Numbered from the stretch's first letter, positions 45,868 to 54,388 are shown. The stretch is 64,000 bases of DNA from Burkholderia sp. Bp9143 (GCF_003853645.1 NZ_QTPO01000005.1:1-64000), one strand, 5' to 3'. Translations and numbers: made by a program. Notes: a model not told the origin generated them from the sequence alone.

Positions 45868-47283
45868 TCAATACGCATTACTCCCCGCAAACCCTTTCAG
45901 AATCGTCGCACCGACGATCCGCATGTCCAGCCCGAACGACCAGTTCTGCAGGTAATAGAGATCGTGCTCGACGCGCCGCTGCATCTTCTCGATGCGATCC
46001 GTTTCGCCGCGATATCCGTTGACCTGCGCCCAGCCCGTGATGCCAGGCTTGATCCGGTAGCGCTGGATATAGCGATCGACGACCTTGCGATACAACTCGT
46101 CGTGCTCCAGCGCGTGCGGGCGCGGCCCGACGACGGACATGTCGCCCAGCAGCACGTTGATGAATTGCGGCAACTCGTCGAGACTCGTGCGGCGCAGGAA
46201 CCGCCCCAGTGGCGTAATGCGCGCATCGTTGCGGGTTGCCTGCCTCACGACGCCCGGCTGCTCCGCATGCACGCGCATCGTGCGAAATTTGTAGATTCGG
46301 AACACACGCCCGTCCGCACCCTTGCGGCGCTGCCTGAAAAACACGGGCCCGCGCGACGTCGCCTTGATGGCCATCGCAATGACGAGCATCGCGGGCAGCA
46401 GTGCGACGAGCGCGAATGCCGCGAAACAGCGGTCGAAGATCTCCTTGCTCAGCAGCGCATGCGGCGGCAAGGGCGATGCGGCAAGATTGATCGCCGGCAC
46501 ACCGAGCACGTCCGTCAACGCACTGTCGAACAGCGACAACGCACTGACGTCCGGCATGAAGCGGATGTTGACCAGCTCATCGCGAAATTCGGATACGAAG
46601 CGCAGAATCGTTCGCTCTTCCGACAAAGGCAGCGCAAGCCACAGTTCGCGCATGCCTTGCTGGCGCACATAGGCGATGAACTCGCCACCACTCCGGAACG
46701 CCGGAATGCCCGACAACGGCACCCCCGACTCGGGATCGACATCGAATACGGCGGCCGCACGAAAGCCGCTTTCCGGCGACCGGGCAATCGTGCGCAATAC
46801 GCGTCGGCAATACTCGCCGCGCCCGACGACCGCGACCGGTCGCAGATTCATTCCCGCATGCCGCAGCCGGCGCAGCATCGCATGGACGGCAAGCCTCGCC
46901 ACGACGAGCGATGCCCCCGTCATGCCCGTCCAGTACGCAAACCAAAGCCGCGACACGGCCCCCGACTTGTGCAGGATGAACGTCACCACCAGCGCGCCGG
47001 CCTGCGCGATCAGCCATGCCAGCGCCAGTTGCCCGGCGAGCCTGAGCAACGAGCGCCCGCGCCAGGACTGGTACACGCCGAACATCGGGAACAGCATCAT
47101 CGAAAACGCGCACGAAAATGCAACGACCGACGCGTCGAGCCGTGCATTCGCAGCCTCGTCGAACCGAAAATGTGACGCCAGCACAGCGCCGAACACGACC
47201 AGGATCAGGTCGAGCGAACGCGCGACCGCGCCTTGCGCGCTCGGCGCTACCGATCGGTACTCGAAACGGGTCGATTCGCTCAT
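45868..47283 (-). CDS. Undecaprenyl-phosphate sugar-1-phosphate transferase of EPS2 (WcaJ-like)
   Basis: A 471-residue priming transferase, paralogous to BceB. It has N-terminal membrane helices, a central Rossmann domain with RPVAVVGRGEYCRRV, and a C-terminal catalytic domain with [35 protein letters not shown] and [16 protein letters not shown]. It ends GFAGSNAY exactly like BceB. The likely first sugar is glucose or galactose. The ATG at 47281-47283 is chosen because the frame upstream encodes only an arginine-serine tail. It is the first gene of the EPS2 operon, 96 bases before the wza-like gene. Confidence 0.92.
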   Translation of the reverse strand: MSESTRFEYRSVAPSAQGAVARSLDLILVVFGAVLASHFRFDEAANARLDASVVAFSCAFSMMLFPMFGVYQSWRGRSLLRLAGQLALAWLIAQAGALVVTFILHKSGAVSRLWFAYWTGMTGASLVVARLAVHAMLRRLRHAGMNLRPVAVVGRGEYCRRVLRTIARSPESGFRAAAVFDVDPESGVPLSGIPAFRSGGEFIAYVRQQGMRELWLALPLSEERTILRFVSEFRDELVNIRFMPDVSALSLFDSALTDVLGVPAINLAASPLPPHALLSKEIFDRCFAAFALVALLPAMLVIAMAIKATSRGPVFFRQRRKGADGRVFRIYKFRTMRVHAEQPGVVRQATRNDARITPLGRFLRRTSLDELPQFINVLLGDMSVVGPRPHALEHDELYRKVVDRYIQRYRIKPGITGWAQVNGYRGETDRIEKMQRRVEHDLYYLQNWSFGLDMRIVGATILKGFAGSNAY

Positions 47284-47887
47284 CTCGCCACCGTGCTCGA
47301 AATGCGACCGTCGGCTTCGGGATACGGATGCGCGCGCCATGCGACGAACGATGCCGACATGGCACGCCGCGGCATTGCCGACTTCCCTCGACAGATGGTC
47401 GCCATATTAGGATTCCTATTCGTCATTCTCCGTCCGACCGGGAACGGCGATTTCAGGCTATTGATTCAGATCTGCGTGTACTGCACCACGTACGCCAAGC
47501 AGCACGCGAACGTGCATGATCGGCGTGCCACTCAAAGCGGCATATGTCGCGATTCGATCGATGTTTGAATCAGGGGTGCGGGATCCGGCGCTGTCGCGCG
47601 TGCGAAAGAGCCCGCGTGCGATGTGAAGCGCAGATGATGGATATCGGCGGCATTTCCCCGGCGCCGATTCCTGATGTCGTAATTGAATGCATGATTGGTC
47701 TGATGTTATTGATGTTAAATACTGCGGCATGCAGGGAAATAAGCAGAAAGCATGCCAGACCGGCAAATCGGACTCGCGCCCGTTCCGCATCCGACGGAAA
47801 CCCTCGTGGAATCCGTGAATTACGCGACATCCTTCACGAATCGGATTTCTGCGTGTGCCGTGCGCGTGATACGTCGCAGGGCTGTTG
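47284..47887. promoter_or_regulatory. 604-base control region upstream of the EPS2 operon
   Basis: No gene is supported. The stretch from about 47640 to 47760 is clearly less GC-rich than the genes around it and includes runs such as GTTATTGATGTTAAATACTG. It lies between the 3' end of the GlxA-type regulator and the first EPS2 gene, both on the minus strand, so it should hold the EPS2 promoter and possibly a long leader. GCATGC is repeated on both sides of a short sequence near 47728-47755. No ops/JUMPstart sequence was found. Confidence 0.5.
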
Positions 47888-47920
47888 TTACGTTACGCGT
47901 CGCGTAACATGTGGCGTAAC
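47887..47920. repeat. Cluster of GTTAC/GTAAC motifs at the end of the GlxA-type gene
   Basis: GTTACGC (47892-47898) and GCGTAAC (47902-47908) form a perfect inverted repeat with a three-base spacer. A second GCGTAAC follows at 47914-47920, 12 bases further, and GTTACG precedes at 47887-47892. The repeats overlap the last codons of the regulator gene, which is upstream of EPS2. This may be an operator array or a coincidental simple repeat. Confidence 0.4.
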
Positions 47921-48997
47921 GCACGCGCTTCCCGGCACCGACACGTCATCGTTTTCCAACCGAGTCGCGGCTCCGCTCCAGTATCGGCTGCTCTTCTTCG
48001 ATCGTGCGTTCGGCGGGTCGAACGATAGCGTGTCGCACCGGCGACCCACGGGCGGCGCGCACGTCAGCCCGATTCCGGCCTGTGCGATTCGCTCGCGCTC
48101 GATGATGCGAAACTCGGTCGGCGACAGCGCAAGGTGTTGCCTGAACAGCTTCGCCATGCGCTCGCCGTTACCGAGGCCCGTGCGACGCGCGATCTTGTCG
48201 GCGGGCAGGCTCGTGTGAATCAGCATGTGGCACGCGCGCTCGAGACGAATGCTCAATACGAATTCCGTCGGTGTCACCCCGACTTCCTTCTTGAAGCGCC
48301 TCAGAAGGTTGCGCTCGCTCATCGCGACAGCCTGCGCCACCTGCACGATCGAGATACGCCCGACACTGCGCGCACGCAGCTGCTGCATGGCCGCCCGAAT
48401 CGGTTGAGTCGCGGCCAGTTCGCGCATGGACCACGCTGTCGACGGCACGACGCGTTCGCCGGAATCGCGCCGAAGGTGCCGTTCGATTTCATCGGCCGCC
48501 GTGGCGCCGATCTCATGTCTGAACAATTCCAGCAAAACGGCAAGCATGTCCGGCGCCCGGGTCGGCGCGTCGACGTGGCCGGAAGCGGAAACGAGGCTCA
48601 ATATCGATGCCGCGGGCTGCCGCACACCGGCCCGTTTCGACACGGGCATCGCCGGCATCTTCACGTCGTCCCAGATCCATCGCGCTTGCGCATGCGCACT
48701 ACGGAGCCGGGACAGCAGCGTCTCGGTCCACGCGATCAGCACATGGCCGCCGTGGAGATGGAAAAACGCATGCACGCACCGCACATCCGGATCGTCGAGC
48801 ATGTCGGTCGTCACCTGCACACCGGACGAGGATGGCACCAATCCCCCGCCGGCGGACGCGAACTTCACCTGATATCCAGCGCCCACGGGCAGCAGGCGAT
48901 TGGCGAGGTTGAACGCCTCGATCATGTACGCCGCCTGGGCCAGCGGGAAACCCGCACTCAAAAAGACGACAACTACCCGTTGTTCACCAGCATCCAC
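47888..48997 (-). CDS. GlxA/AraC-type transcriptional regulator with altered DJ-1 domain
   Basis: A 369-residue protein starting at a GTG (48995-48997). Residues 1-190 resemble the DJ-1/PfpI-like sensor of GlxA regulators (VVVVFLSAGFPLAQAAYMIE, KFASAGGGLVPSSSGV). The usual cysteine and the LLDGRRATTHW-type motif are missing and replaced by a tryptophan-rich stretch (LIAWTETLLSRL). Residues about 200-300 form the AraC DNA-binding domain (ISIVQVAQAVAMSERNLLRR, FKKEVGVTPTEFVLSIRLER, LGNGERMAKLFRQHLALSP). About 65 further residues of low similarity follow, an unusual tail. It sits directly upstream of EPS2 on the same strand, so it is a candidate regulator of that operon. Confidence 0.82.
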   Translation of the reverse strand: MDAGEQRVVVVFLSAGFPLAQAAYMIEAFNLANRLLPVGAGYQVKFASAGGGLVPSSSGVQVTTDMLDDPDVRCVHAFFHLHGGHVLIAWTETLLSRLRSAHAQARWIWDDVKMPAMPVSKRAGVRQPAASILSLVSASGHVDAPTRAPDMLAVLLELFRHEIGATAADEIERHLRRDSGERVVPSTAWSMRELAATQPIRAAMQQLRARSVGRISIVQVAQAVAMSERNLLRRFKKEVGVTPTEFVLSIRLERACHMLIHTSLPADKIARRTGLGNGERMAKLFRQHLALSPTEFRIIERERIAQAGIGLTCAPPVGRRCDTLSFDPPNARSKKSSRYWSGAATRLENDDVSVPGSACVTPHVTRRVT

Positions 48998-49506
48998 AAG
49001 CCAAGCCCCCGTTTGTTCCTGCCTACTTCTCTCAAATGCGCTTTTTATTTAATCGATGCGCTTCTCTGTGCCCGAAAAAGCGTCCGCATCATATCTTTCA
49101 ACCAGGATCCGCAGCTGAACTGTCCGACACTGACAGGGTTGTGGCGGATTGAAACAAGCTCGGCGGCTTTTTCATGCCGCATGCGTCGATAAATACGTTC
49201 TGCGGACGCCGAGAATAATCGATTTCGAAGGTCGCGGCGTACGCGTTCCATGCGCGATAAATACTCGCTCACCCCAACGGTCGGATTTAAAGATTATTGA
49301 ATGTCTTTCATTGATGCCGCTTGCGCATGCCGAATTAATAGAAATCGTTCACCAATGGAAAGTCAGACCGTCGCAAACGTTACCGCACGCCGGATCAGCG
49401 GATATTCACGTAATCGGACAGCATTGCGCGCGCCGTGCTGTCGGCGTTCGGACACGATCACCGACTACCGCCCGGGCGTTTTAAAATCGCGCTTGTTCCC
49501 ATTTTC
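48998..49506. promoter_or_regulatory. 509-base divergent gap between the GlxA-type and LysR-type regulators
   Basis: No gene is supported. The region is visibly less GC-rich than its surroundings, notably near 49010-49080 and 49250-49380. The two flanking regulator genes diverge, so promoters for both must lie here, probably with their own binding sites. A 75-codon minus-strand frame (49045-49272) has no ribosome-binding site and no familiar composition. Confidence 0.45.
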
Positions 49507-50439
49507 ATGCCGCGCTACGTGCCTGCCGATCATCGCCTCGACCTGAACCTGTTCCGCGTGCTCGATGCCGTCTACGTGCACGGCGGCATCGGCGCGGCCG
49601 CCCGCGCGCTGCACCTGACACAGCCGGCCGTCACGCATGCGCTCAACCGGCTGCGCGCGCATTTCGACGACCCGCTGTTCGTGCGCCAGGGCAATCGCGT
49701 CGTGCCGACCGAGCGCACGCGCGCGATCATCGCGGACGTGCAGCTTCACCTCGCCGGCCTGCAACGCGCCGCGCGCGACCCGTCGGCATTCGACCCGGCG
49801 ACACTCGACCTGAGCATCGCGGTCGGCATTCGCGACGTGCTCGAATCGATCGCGCTGCCGCAGATCGTCGCCACGTTCGCCGGCGAAGCGCCGGGCCTGC
49901 GGTTCGTGAGCCGCCGCGTCGCGGTGCACGACATCGAACGCGAACTCGCGTCGGGCAATCTCGATCTGGCCGTCGATCGACGTGTGCAGACCGGGCCGCG
50001 CATCGCGACCGAGCACCTGCTCGACGATTCGCTCGTCGTCGCGATGCGGCACGACCATCCGTTGACGAGCGGTCCGCTGCGGCGCGGCGACTATTTCGCC
50101 GCGCGGCATATCGCGGTGTCGTCGCTCGGCGAACCGCAATCGCTCGACGTGCTGCTCGGCAACGACGGGCGCTTCCGTCACATCCAGCTCGTTTGCCAGC
50201 ATTACTTCGCCGCCTGCCAGATCGCCGCGGCGGGCGACCTGCTGCTGACGCTGCCGCGCACGTATGCGCTGCGCATGGCGGCGATGCTGCCGATCGCCGT
50301 GCAGCCGCTGCCGCTGCGGCTCAAGCCGTTTCCGCTGCTCGCGTACTGGCACGAGTCGCGCGAGACCGACCGCGCGCACCAGTGGGTGCGCGAGCGCGTC
50401 GCGGCGCTCGTGCGCCGGAGTGCCGGCGTCGCCGGCTGA
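49507..50439 (+). CDS. LysR-family transcriptional regulator
   Basis: A 310-residue LysR regulator. The N-terminal winged helix-turn-helix is RLDLNLFRVLDAVYVHGGIG and AAARALHLTQPAVTHALNRL, followed by DDPLFVRQGNRVVPT. The C-terminal effector domain (from about residue 90, DLSIAVGIRDVLESIALPQI) is of the substrate-binding type. The ATG at 49507 places the DNA-binding domain at the N-terminus; the frame is open 24 codons further. The OsmC gene lies 118 bases downstream on the same strand and is a natural target. The ligand is unknown. Confidence 0.92.
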   Translation: MPRYVPADHRLDLNLFRVLDAVYVHGGIGAAARALHLTQPAVTHALNRLRAHFDDPLFVRQGNRVVPTERTRAIIADVQLHLAGLQRAARDPSAFDPATLDLSIAVGIRDVLESIALPQIVATFAGEAPGLRFVSRRVAVHDIERELASGNLDLAVDRRVQTGPRIATEHLLDDSLVVAMRHDHPLTSGPLRRGDYFAARHIAVSSLGEPQSLDVLLGNDGRFRHIQLVCQHYFAACQIAAAGDLLLTLPRTYALRMAAMLPIAVQPLPLRLKPFPLLAYWHESRETDRAHQWVRERVAALVRRSAGVAG

Positions 50440-50557
50440 TCCCGACCAGCCCCATCGACGCACGCGGCGCCCGCGATTTCCATCGAGACGGTATGCTGGC
50501 GGCTCGCACGCCGCGCCCCGTCGCGGCCCCCTCTTTCCCGCCTACCGGAGACTTGCC

Positions 50558-50959
50558 ATGCCGCTCATCCACGCTGCCGCCACCCTCGCCGCCGACGCGC
50601 CCGACTACGTCGTCCAGCTGCAGGCCGGCACGCACGCGCTGACCGGCGACGAAGCACCGCGCGAAGGCGGACAGGGCCTCGGGCCGGCGCCGTTCGAGTT
50701 CGTGCTGGCCGGCCTCGCGCAATGCACGGCCGCGACGCTGCGCATGTATATGCAGCGCAAGACGTGGCCCGCCGTGCGCATCGACGTGCGCACCGAACTG
50801 CATGCCGATCGCGAAGGACAGCAATACGTGCGCCGCGTCGTGACGCTCGACGGCCCGCTCGACGACGCGCAGCGCCAGCGGCTCGCGGAAATCTGCGAAA
50901 AGACGCCGGTGACGCTGTTCATCAAGCGCGGCACGCGCATCGAAACGACACTGAACTGA
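50558..50959 (+). CDS. OsmC-family peroxide-protection protein
   Basis: A 133-residue OsmC/YhfA-like protein. Landmarks are GLGPAPFEFVLAGLAQCTAA with the redox cysteine, the helix TLRMYMQRKTWPAVRIDV, and the C-terminal LAEICEKTPVTLFIKRGTRI, in which the second cysteine lies. The pair of cysteines is used by OsmC proteins to reduce organic hydroperoxides in the cytoplasm. The ATG at 50558 follows a CCGGAG ribosome-binding site. It is followed by a strong bidirectional terminator facing a Dyp peroxidase gene. Confidence 0.9.
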   Translation: MPLIHAAATLAADAPDYVVQLQAGTHALTGDEAPREGGQGLGPAPFEFVLAGLAQCTAATLRMYMQRKTWPAVRIDVRTELHADREGQQYVRRVVTLDGPLDDAQRQRLAEICEKTPVTLFIKRGTRIETTLN

Positions 50960-51002
50960 CGGGCGGCGTCCCGTGCCGCACACGATCGATACGTAACAAG
51001 CA

Positions 51003-51041
51003 AAACGGGCGGGCCGCGCACGATGCGCGGCCCGCCCGTTT
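51003..51041. terminator. Bidirectional intrinsic terminator between the OsmC and Dyp genes
   Basis: An 18-base perfect stem (51003-51020 with 51024-51041) surrounds the loop CGA. The outermost pairs are AAA and TTT, and CAAAA lies just outside on the left, so each strand carries a short U-run. It separates the converging OsmC and Dyp peroxidase genes. Confidence 0.85.
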
Positions 51042-51059
51042 GCGGATGTCGTCCGGCGC

Positions 51060-51941
51060 TTACAGCCCGAGCGCGGACAGGTCCAGCTTGCCGTCCTTCA
51101 CCGGCGGGCACCAGAAATACGCGCCCGTCAGCGGCCGCGTGAAGCGGAACAGGCCGTCGACGATGCCATCGTCCGCGCCGCTCATCCGGCGCATCTGCAC
51201 GTCGAACGCGCGGAACGAACAGCCGAACGCGACGAAGTAGAGCCCCGCGCGGCGCGCATCCGACCACGGCGACGAACGGCGCAGCATGAATGCCTCCGGC
51301 TCGAAGCTCTCCTGCGCGGTGCGCTTCACGTGCGCGAACTCGGGCGCGTCGTCGAGCTCCTCGTTGTCCGAGCGGCGGCGGCCGATGATGTGATCCATGT
51401 CGCCCGACGCAATGCGCTCCATCCGGTCGAAGTCGTGCAGCCATTGCTGAACCGCGACGAAGCTCGAACCGTCGAGCCCCGCACCCTGCCCCGTGACGAT
51501 CGCCGCGGCCAGCGCGTCGTCGCCGGTCGGGTTCTCGGTGCCGTCCTCGTAACCCGACAGGTCGCGATCGGTCGCATAGCGGAACCCGTCGACCGCGTCC
51601 TGCAGCGCGAACGCCGGCGCAAGCGCCCGCTCGATCGCCCGCGCGCGCAGCACGAGTTCGCCGCGATCGTCGCCGCGCAGCCAGACCCAGACGTCGGCCG
51701 GCGTGATCGGCAGCGTGCGGTCGTTCACCGCGAACGCCGGGTATTCGGTGAGGCCCGGAACCGGGCGCCCGAGGTGCGCGGCCAGCGCCTGTCCGAAGCC
51801 GGCGACCGTGTCGCGCCCGTCGACGAGTTCGCGCAATGCCCTCAGCGCCGCTGCCACATTGGCGTGGTTCGAGATCGTGAAAGTGAGGTATCGGGCCGCC
51901 GTGTCGATCGGAGCCAGGATGCCTTGCTGAACGTCGCTCAT
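51060..51941 (-). CDS. Dyp-type peroxidase (YfeX-like)
   Basis: A 293-residue heme peroxidase of the Dyp family. The distal-site motif GXXDG appears in LSGYEDGTENPTGDD. The proximal heme region includes DHIIGRRRSDNEELDDAP and FAHVKRTAQESFEPEAF with the axial histidine. The C-terminal FVAFGCSFRAFDVQMRRMSG and TGAYFWCPP are also conserved. No Tat or Sec signal is seen, so it is cytoplasmic. The start at 51939-51941 removes an upstream extension of the frame. It converges on the OsmC gene; both are peroxide-linked. Confidence 0.92.
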   Translation of the reverse strand: MSDVQQGILAPIDTAARYLTFTISNHANVAAALRALRELVDGRDTVAGFGQALAAHLGRPVPGLTEYPAFAVNDRTLPITPADVWVWLRGDDRGELVLRARAIERALAPAFALQDAVDGFRYATDRDLSGYEDGTENPTGDDALAAAIVTGQGAGLDGSSFVAVQQWLHDFDRMERIASGDMDHIIGRRRSDNEELDDAPEFAHVKRTAQESFEPEAFMLRRSSPWSDARRAGLYFVAFGCSFRAFDVQMRRMSGADDGIVDGLFRFTRPLTGAYFWCPPVKDGKLDLSALGL

Positions 51942-52122
51942 CGTTTCCTCAGGAATGTATCGGGGTGAATCCGCGCGGCCGCAGCGGCCGGGGCGCAACG
52001 GCAAAGTGTAATCGATGCGGCCCGCCGACCCGTGCGGCACCGCACCGCGCAACGCGCGCGAAAAAGGGCCGAAACCCCAGATACTAACCGTATCGATGCT
52101 GCCACGCCGCATTCGTCAGACG

Positions 52123-52150
52123 TTGCGGCGAATCCGGCATGCCTGATAAA
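52123..52150 (+). promoter_or_regulatory. Candidate promoter of the ABC exporter transcript
   Basis: TTGCGG (52123-52128) and GATAAA (52145-52150) are separated by 16 bases. Transcription from here would give a leader of about 270 bases before the ABC gene, including the short ORF at 52205-52255. The whole gap 51942-52426 otherwise has no gene. Confidence 0.35.
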
Positions 52151-52204
52151 ATCCCTTCACGTCTTTTCGGCGTCCTTTCAACCGTTCACTTCAGGGAGGT
52201 GCAG

Positions 52205-52255
52205 ATGTTACGAATGCCAGCAACCTTCCCGAACGTGGTCCCACGACGCGGCTGA
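52205..52255 (+). CDS. 16-codon leader ORF upstream of the ABC exporter
   Basis: A small open frame, MLRMPATFPNVVPRRG then TGA, is preceded by an excellent ribosome-binding site, GGGAGGT at 52194-52200, four bases from the ATG. That signal is far better than the one in front of the ABC gene itself. The peptide is not recognised. It lies 171 bases upstream of the exporter start in the same direction and just after a candidate promoter, the setting of a regulatory leader peptide. Expression is not shown, so it could also be a chance match. Confidence 0.4.
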   Translation: MLRMPATFPNVVPRRG

Positions 52256-52426
52256 TCCTGCCCGTCGTCCGCGCCGGCTCCCGAGTGGTCCGCTAACCCG
52301 CCAGCCCGCGCATTTTCCCGACAGCCCGTTTCGTTTCGCCCGCGTCGTCCGCGCGGCCCGGCTGTTGCGTTTTCGACGTTCTCCGAACCGGAAAGTCCCG
52401 TCGCGCGATGCGCCGGGCAACGATAC

Positions 52427-54289
52427 ATGACCAGAAAAACCACCCATCTGGGCGGCCAGGCATTCCAGGCCGTCTTCGGCTTCACATTCCGCTACTGGCG
52501 CAAGCAGCCGGCGCGCATCGCGACGATCGCGACCCTGGCGCTGCTCGGCGCGCTTGCCGACGTGCTCACGCCGCTGTTCGCCGGCCGCCTCGTCGATGCG
52601 CTGTCGACCGGCCTGACTGAGCGCGCCGCCGCGTGGCATTCGGCCGTCACCGCATTCGGCACGCTGGCCGCACTCGGCATCGGCGCGACGCTGCTGCGGC
52701 AAGGCGTCTACCTGAACATCATCACGCTCACGCTGAAGATGATGAGCGAGATCGCCGCCGCGTCGTTCCATCGCGTGCAGCGCTTCTCGACCGACTGGCA
52801 CGCGAACAGCTTCGCGGGGTCGACCGTGCGCAAGATCACGCGCGGGATCTGGGCGCTCGACCTGCTGAACGACACGGTGCTGATCGCGCTGCTGCCGTCG
52901 GTCACGATGCTCGTCGGCGCGACCGTGCTGCTCGGCACGCACTGGCCGGTCATGGGGCTCGTCGTCGGCGCGGGTTCGCTGCTGTACATCTCGGTGACGG
53001 TCGCCGTGTCGCTCGGCATCGTCGCGCCGGCCGCGCGGCTCGGCAACATGTGGGACACGCGCATGGGCGGCGCACTCGCGGACGCGGTGAGCTGCAACGC
53101 GGTCGTCAAGGCTTTCGGCGCCGAAACGCGCGAGGAAGCGCGGCTCGCGCGCGTGATCGGCAAGTGGCGTCAGCGCACGCGCCGCACGTGGGTGCGCGGC
53201 ACGTTCAACGGCGGGCTGCAGGGCGCGATGCTCGTCGCGATGCAGGCGGCGATGATCGGCGTCGCGCTGCGGCTGTGGGCGAACGACGAAGCGAGCGTCG
53301 GCGACATCGCGTTCTCGCTGACGATGTTCTTCATGCTGCAGGGCTACCTGCGCGACGTCGGCATGCACATCCGCAACCTGCAGCGCTCGGTCAACGACAT
53401 GGAAGAGCTCGTCGCGCTCGAGCGCCAGCCGCTCGGCATCGACGATCGGCCCGGTGCGCCGGCGATCCGGATCGGGCAAGGCGAGATCCGCTTCGAGCAC
53501 GTGACGTTCCGCTACGGCAACCATCCGGTGCCGCTGTACGACGACTTCTCGATGCGCATCGCGCCCGGCGAACGCGTCGGCCTCGTCGGTCATTCCGGGT
53601 CGGGCAAGACGACGTTCATCAAGCTGATCCAGCGCCTGTACGACGTGTCGGGCGGCCGCATCACGATCGACGGCCAGGATATCGCGCAGGTGCGGCAGGA
53701 TTCGCTGCGCAGCCAGATCGCGATCGTCCAGCAGGAACCCGTGCTGTTCCACCGCACGCTCGCCGAGAACATCGCGTATGCGCGTCCCGACGCGAGCCGC
53801 GCGGAGATCGAGCGCGCCGCGCGTCTCGCCAGCGCGCACGACTTCATCGTCGCGCTGCCGGACGGCTATGACACGCTCGTTGGCGAGCGCGGGATCAAGC
53901 TGTCGGGCGGCGAACGCCAGCGCGTCGCGATCGCGCGTGCGTTCCTCGCGGATGCGCCGATCCTGATCCTCGACGAAGCGACGTCGAGCCTCGACAGTGA
54001 AAGCGAGGGTCTGATCCAGCAGGCCATGGAGCGGCTGATGGTCGGCCGCACGACGCTCGTCGTCGCACACCGGCTGTCGACGGTACGCTCGCTCGACCGC
54101 CTGCTCGTGCTCGATCGCGGCAAGGTGATCGAGGAAGGCGACCACGACGCGCTGATCCGCATCAACGGCGGGGTGTATCGCCGGTTGTTCGAGCGGCAGG
54201 CGCTGGAACTGGCGAAGGGCTTGATCGATACGCCGCGGCGCATGGTGAACGGTGATGCCGGCCCGCTGGGGGAACCGGCGGAGGCCTGA
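52427..54289 (+). CDS. ABC exporter, fused permease and ATPase
   Basis: A 620-residue half-size ABC exporter of the MsbA/multidrug type. The N-terminal permease of six helices spans about residues 20-310. The nucleotide-binding domain has Walker A GHSGSGKTTF (near 388), signature LSGGERQRVAIARAF (near 491), Walker B ILILDEATSSLD and H-loop VVAHRLSTVRS. It should work as a homodimer in the inner membrane. The substrate cannot be inferred. The ATG has a weak ribosome-binding site, and a long leader with a short ORF precedes it. A terminator follows. Confidence 0.92.
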   Translation: MTRKTTHLGGQAFQAVFGFTFRYWRKQPARIATIATLALLGALADVLTPLFAGRLVDALSTGLTERAAAWHSAVTAFGTLAALGIGATLLRQGVYLNIITLTLKMMSEIAAASFHRVQRFSTDWHANSFAGSTVRKITRGIWALDLLNDTVLIALLPSVTMLVGATVLLGTHWPVMGLVVGAGSLLYISVTVAVSLGIVAPAARLGNMWDTRMGGALADAVSCNAVVKAFGAETREEARLARVIGKWRQRTRRTWVRGTFNGGLQGAMLVAMQAAMIGVALRLWANDEASVGDIAFSLTMFFMLQGYLRDVGMHIRNLQRSVNDMEELVALERQPLGIDDRPGAPAIRIGQGEIRFEHVTFRYGNHPVPLYDDFSMRIAPGERVGLVGHSGSGKTTFIKLIQRLYDVSGGRITIDGQDIAQVRQDSLRSQIAIVQQEPVLFHRTLAENIAYARPDASRAEIERAARLASAHDFIVALPDGYDTLVGERGIKLSGGERQRVAIARAFLADAPILILDEATSSLDSESEGLIQQAMERLMVGRTTLVVAHRLSTVRSLDRLLVLDRGKVIEEGDHDALIRINGGVYRRLFERQALELAKGLIDTPRRMVNGDAGPLGEPAEA

Positions 54290-54365
54290 TCCAGGCAGGT
54301 CGTGATATGGCCCGACTGTATGGTTGCTGCCGCCGGGTCATGTCGGTATTCAGATGTGGAACGAG

Positions 54366-54388
54366 GCCGTGCCGATGCACGGCATTTT
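54366..54388 (+). terminator. Intrinsic terminator after the ABC exporter
   Basis: GCCGTGC (54366-54372) pairs with GCACGGC (54377-54383) around a four-base loop and is followed by ATTTTG. It lies 77 bases past the stop and separates the exporter from the riboflavin synthase gene. Confidence 0.6.

Noticed and set aside
47520-47545. A sigma-54-like promoter upstream of EPS2 (TGGCAC on the minus strand)
   Set aside because: The GC element lies two bases too far from the GG element for the -24/-12 geometry.
49045-49272. A 75-codon minus-strand frame between the two regulators
   Set aside because: No ribosome-binding site or domain. The region behaves as an AT-rich divergent promoter region.
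52208-54145. A 645-codon minus-strand open frame
   Set aside because: Antisense to the ABC exporter with its Walker, signature and H-loop motifs; the product is charged, repetitive and without domains.
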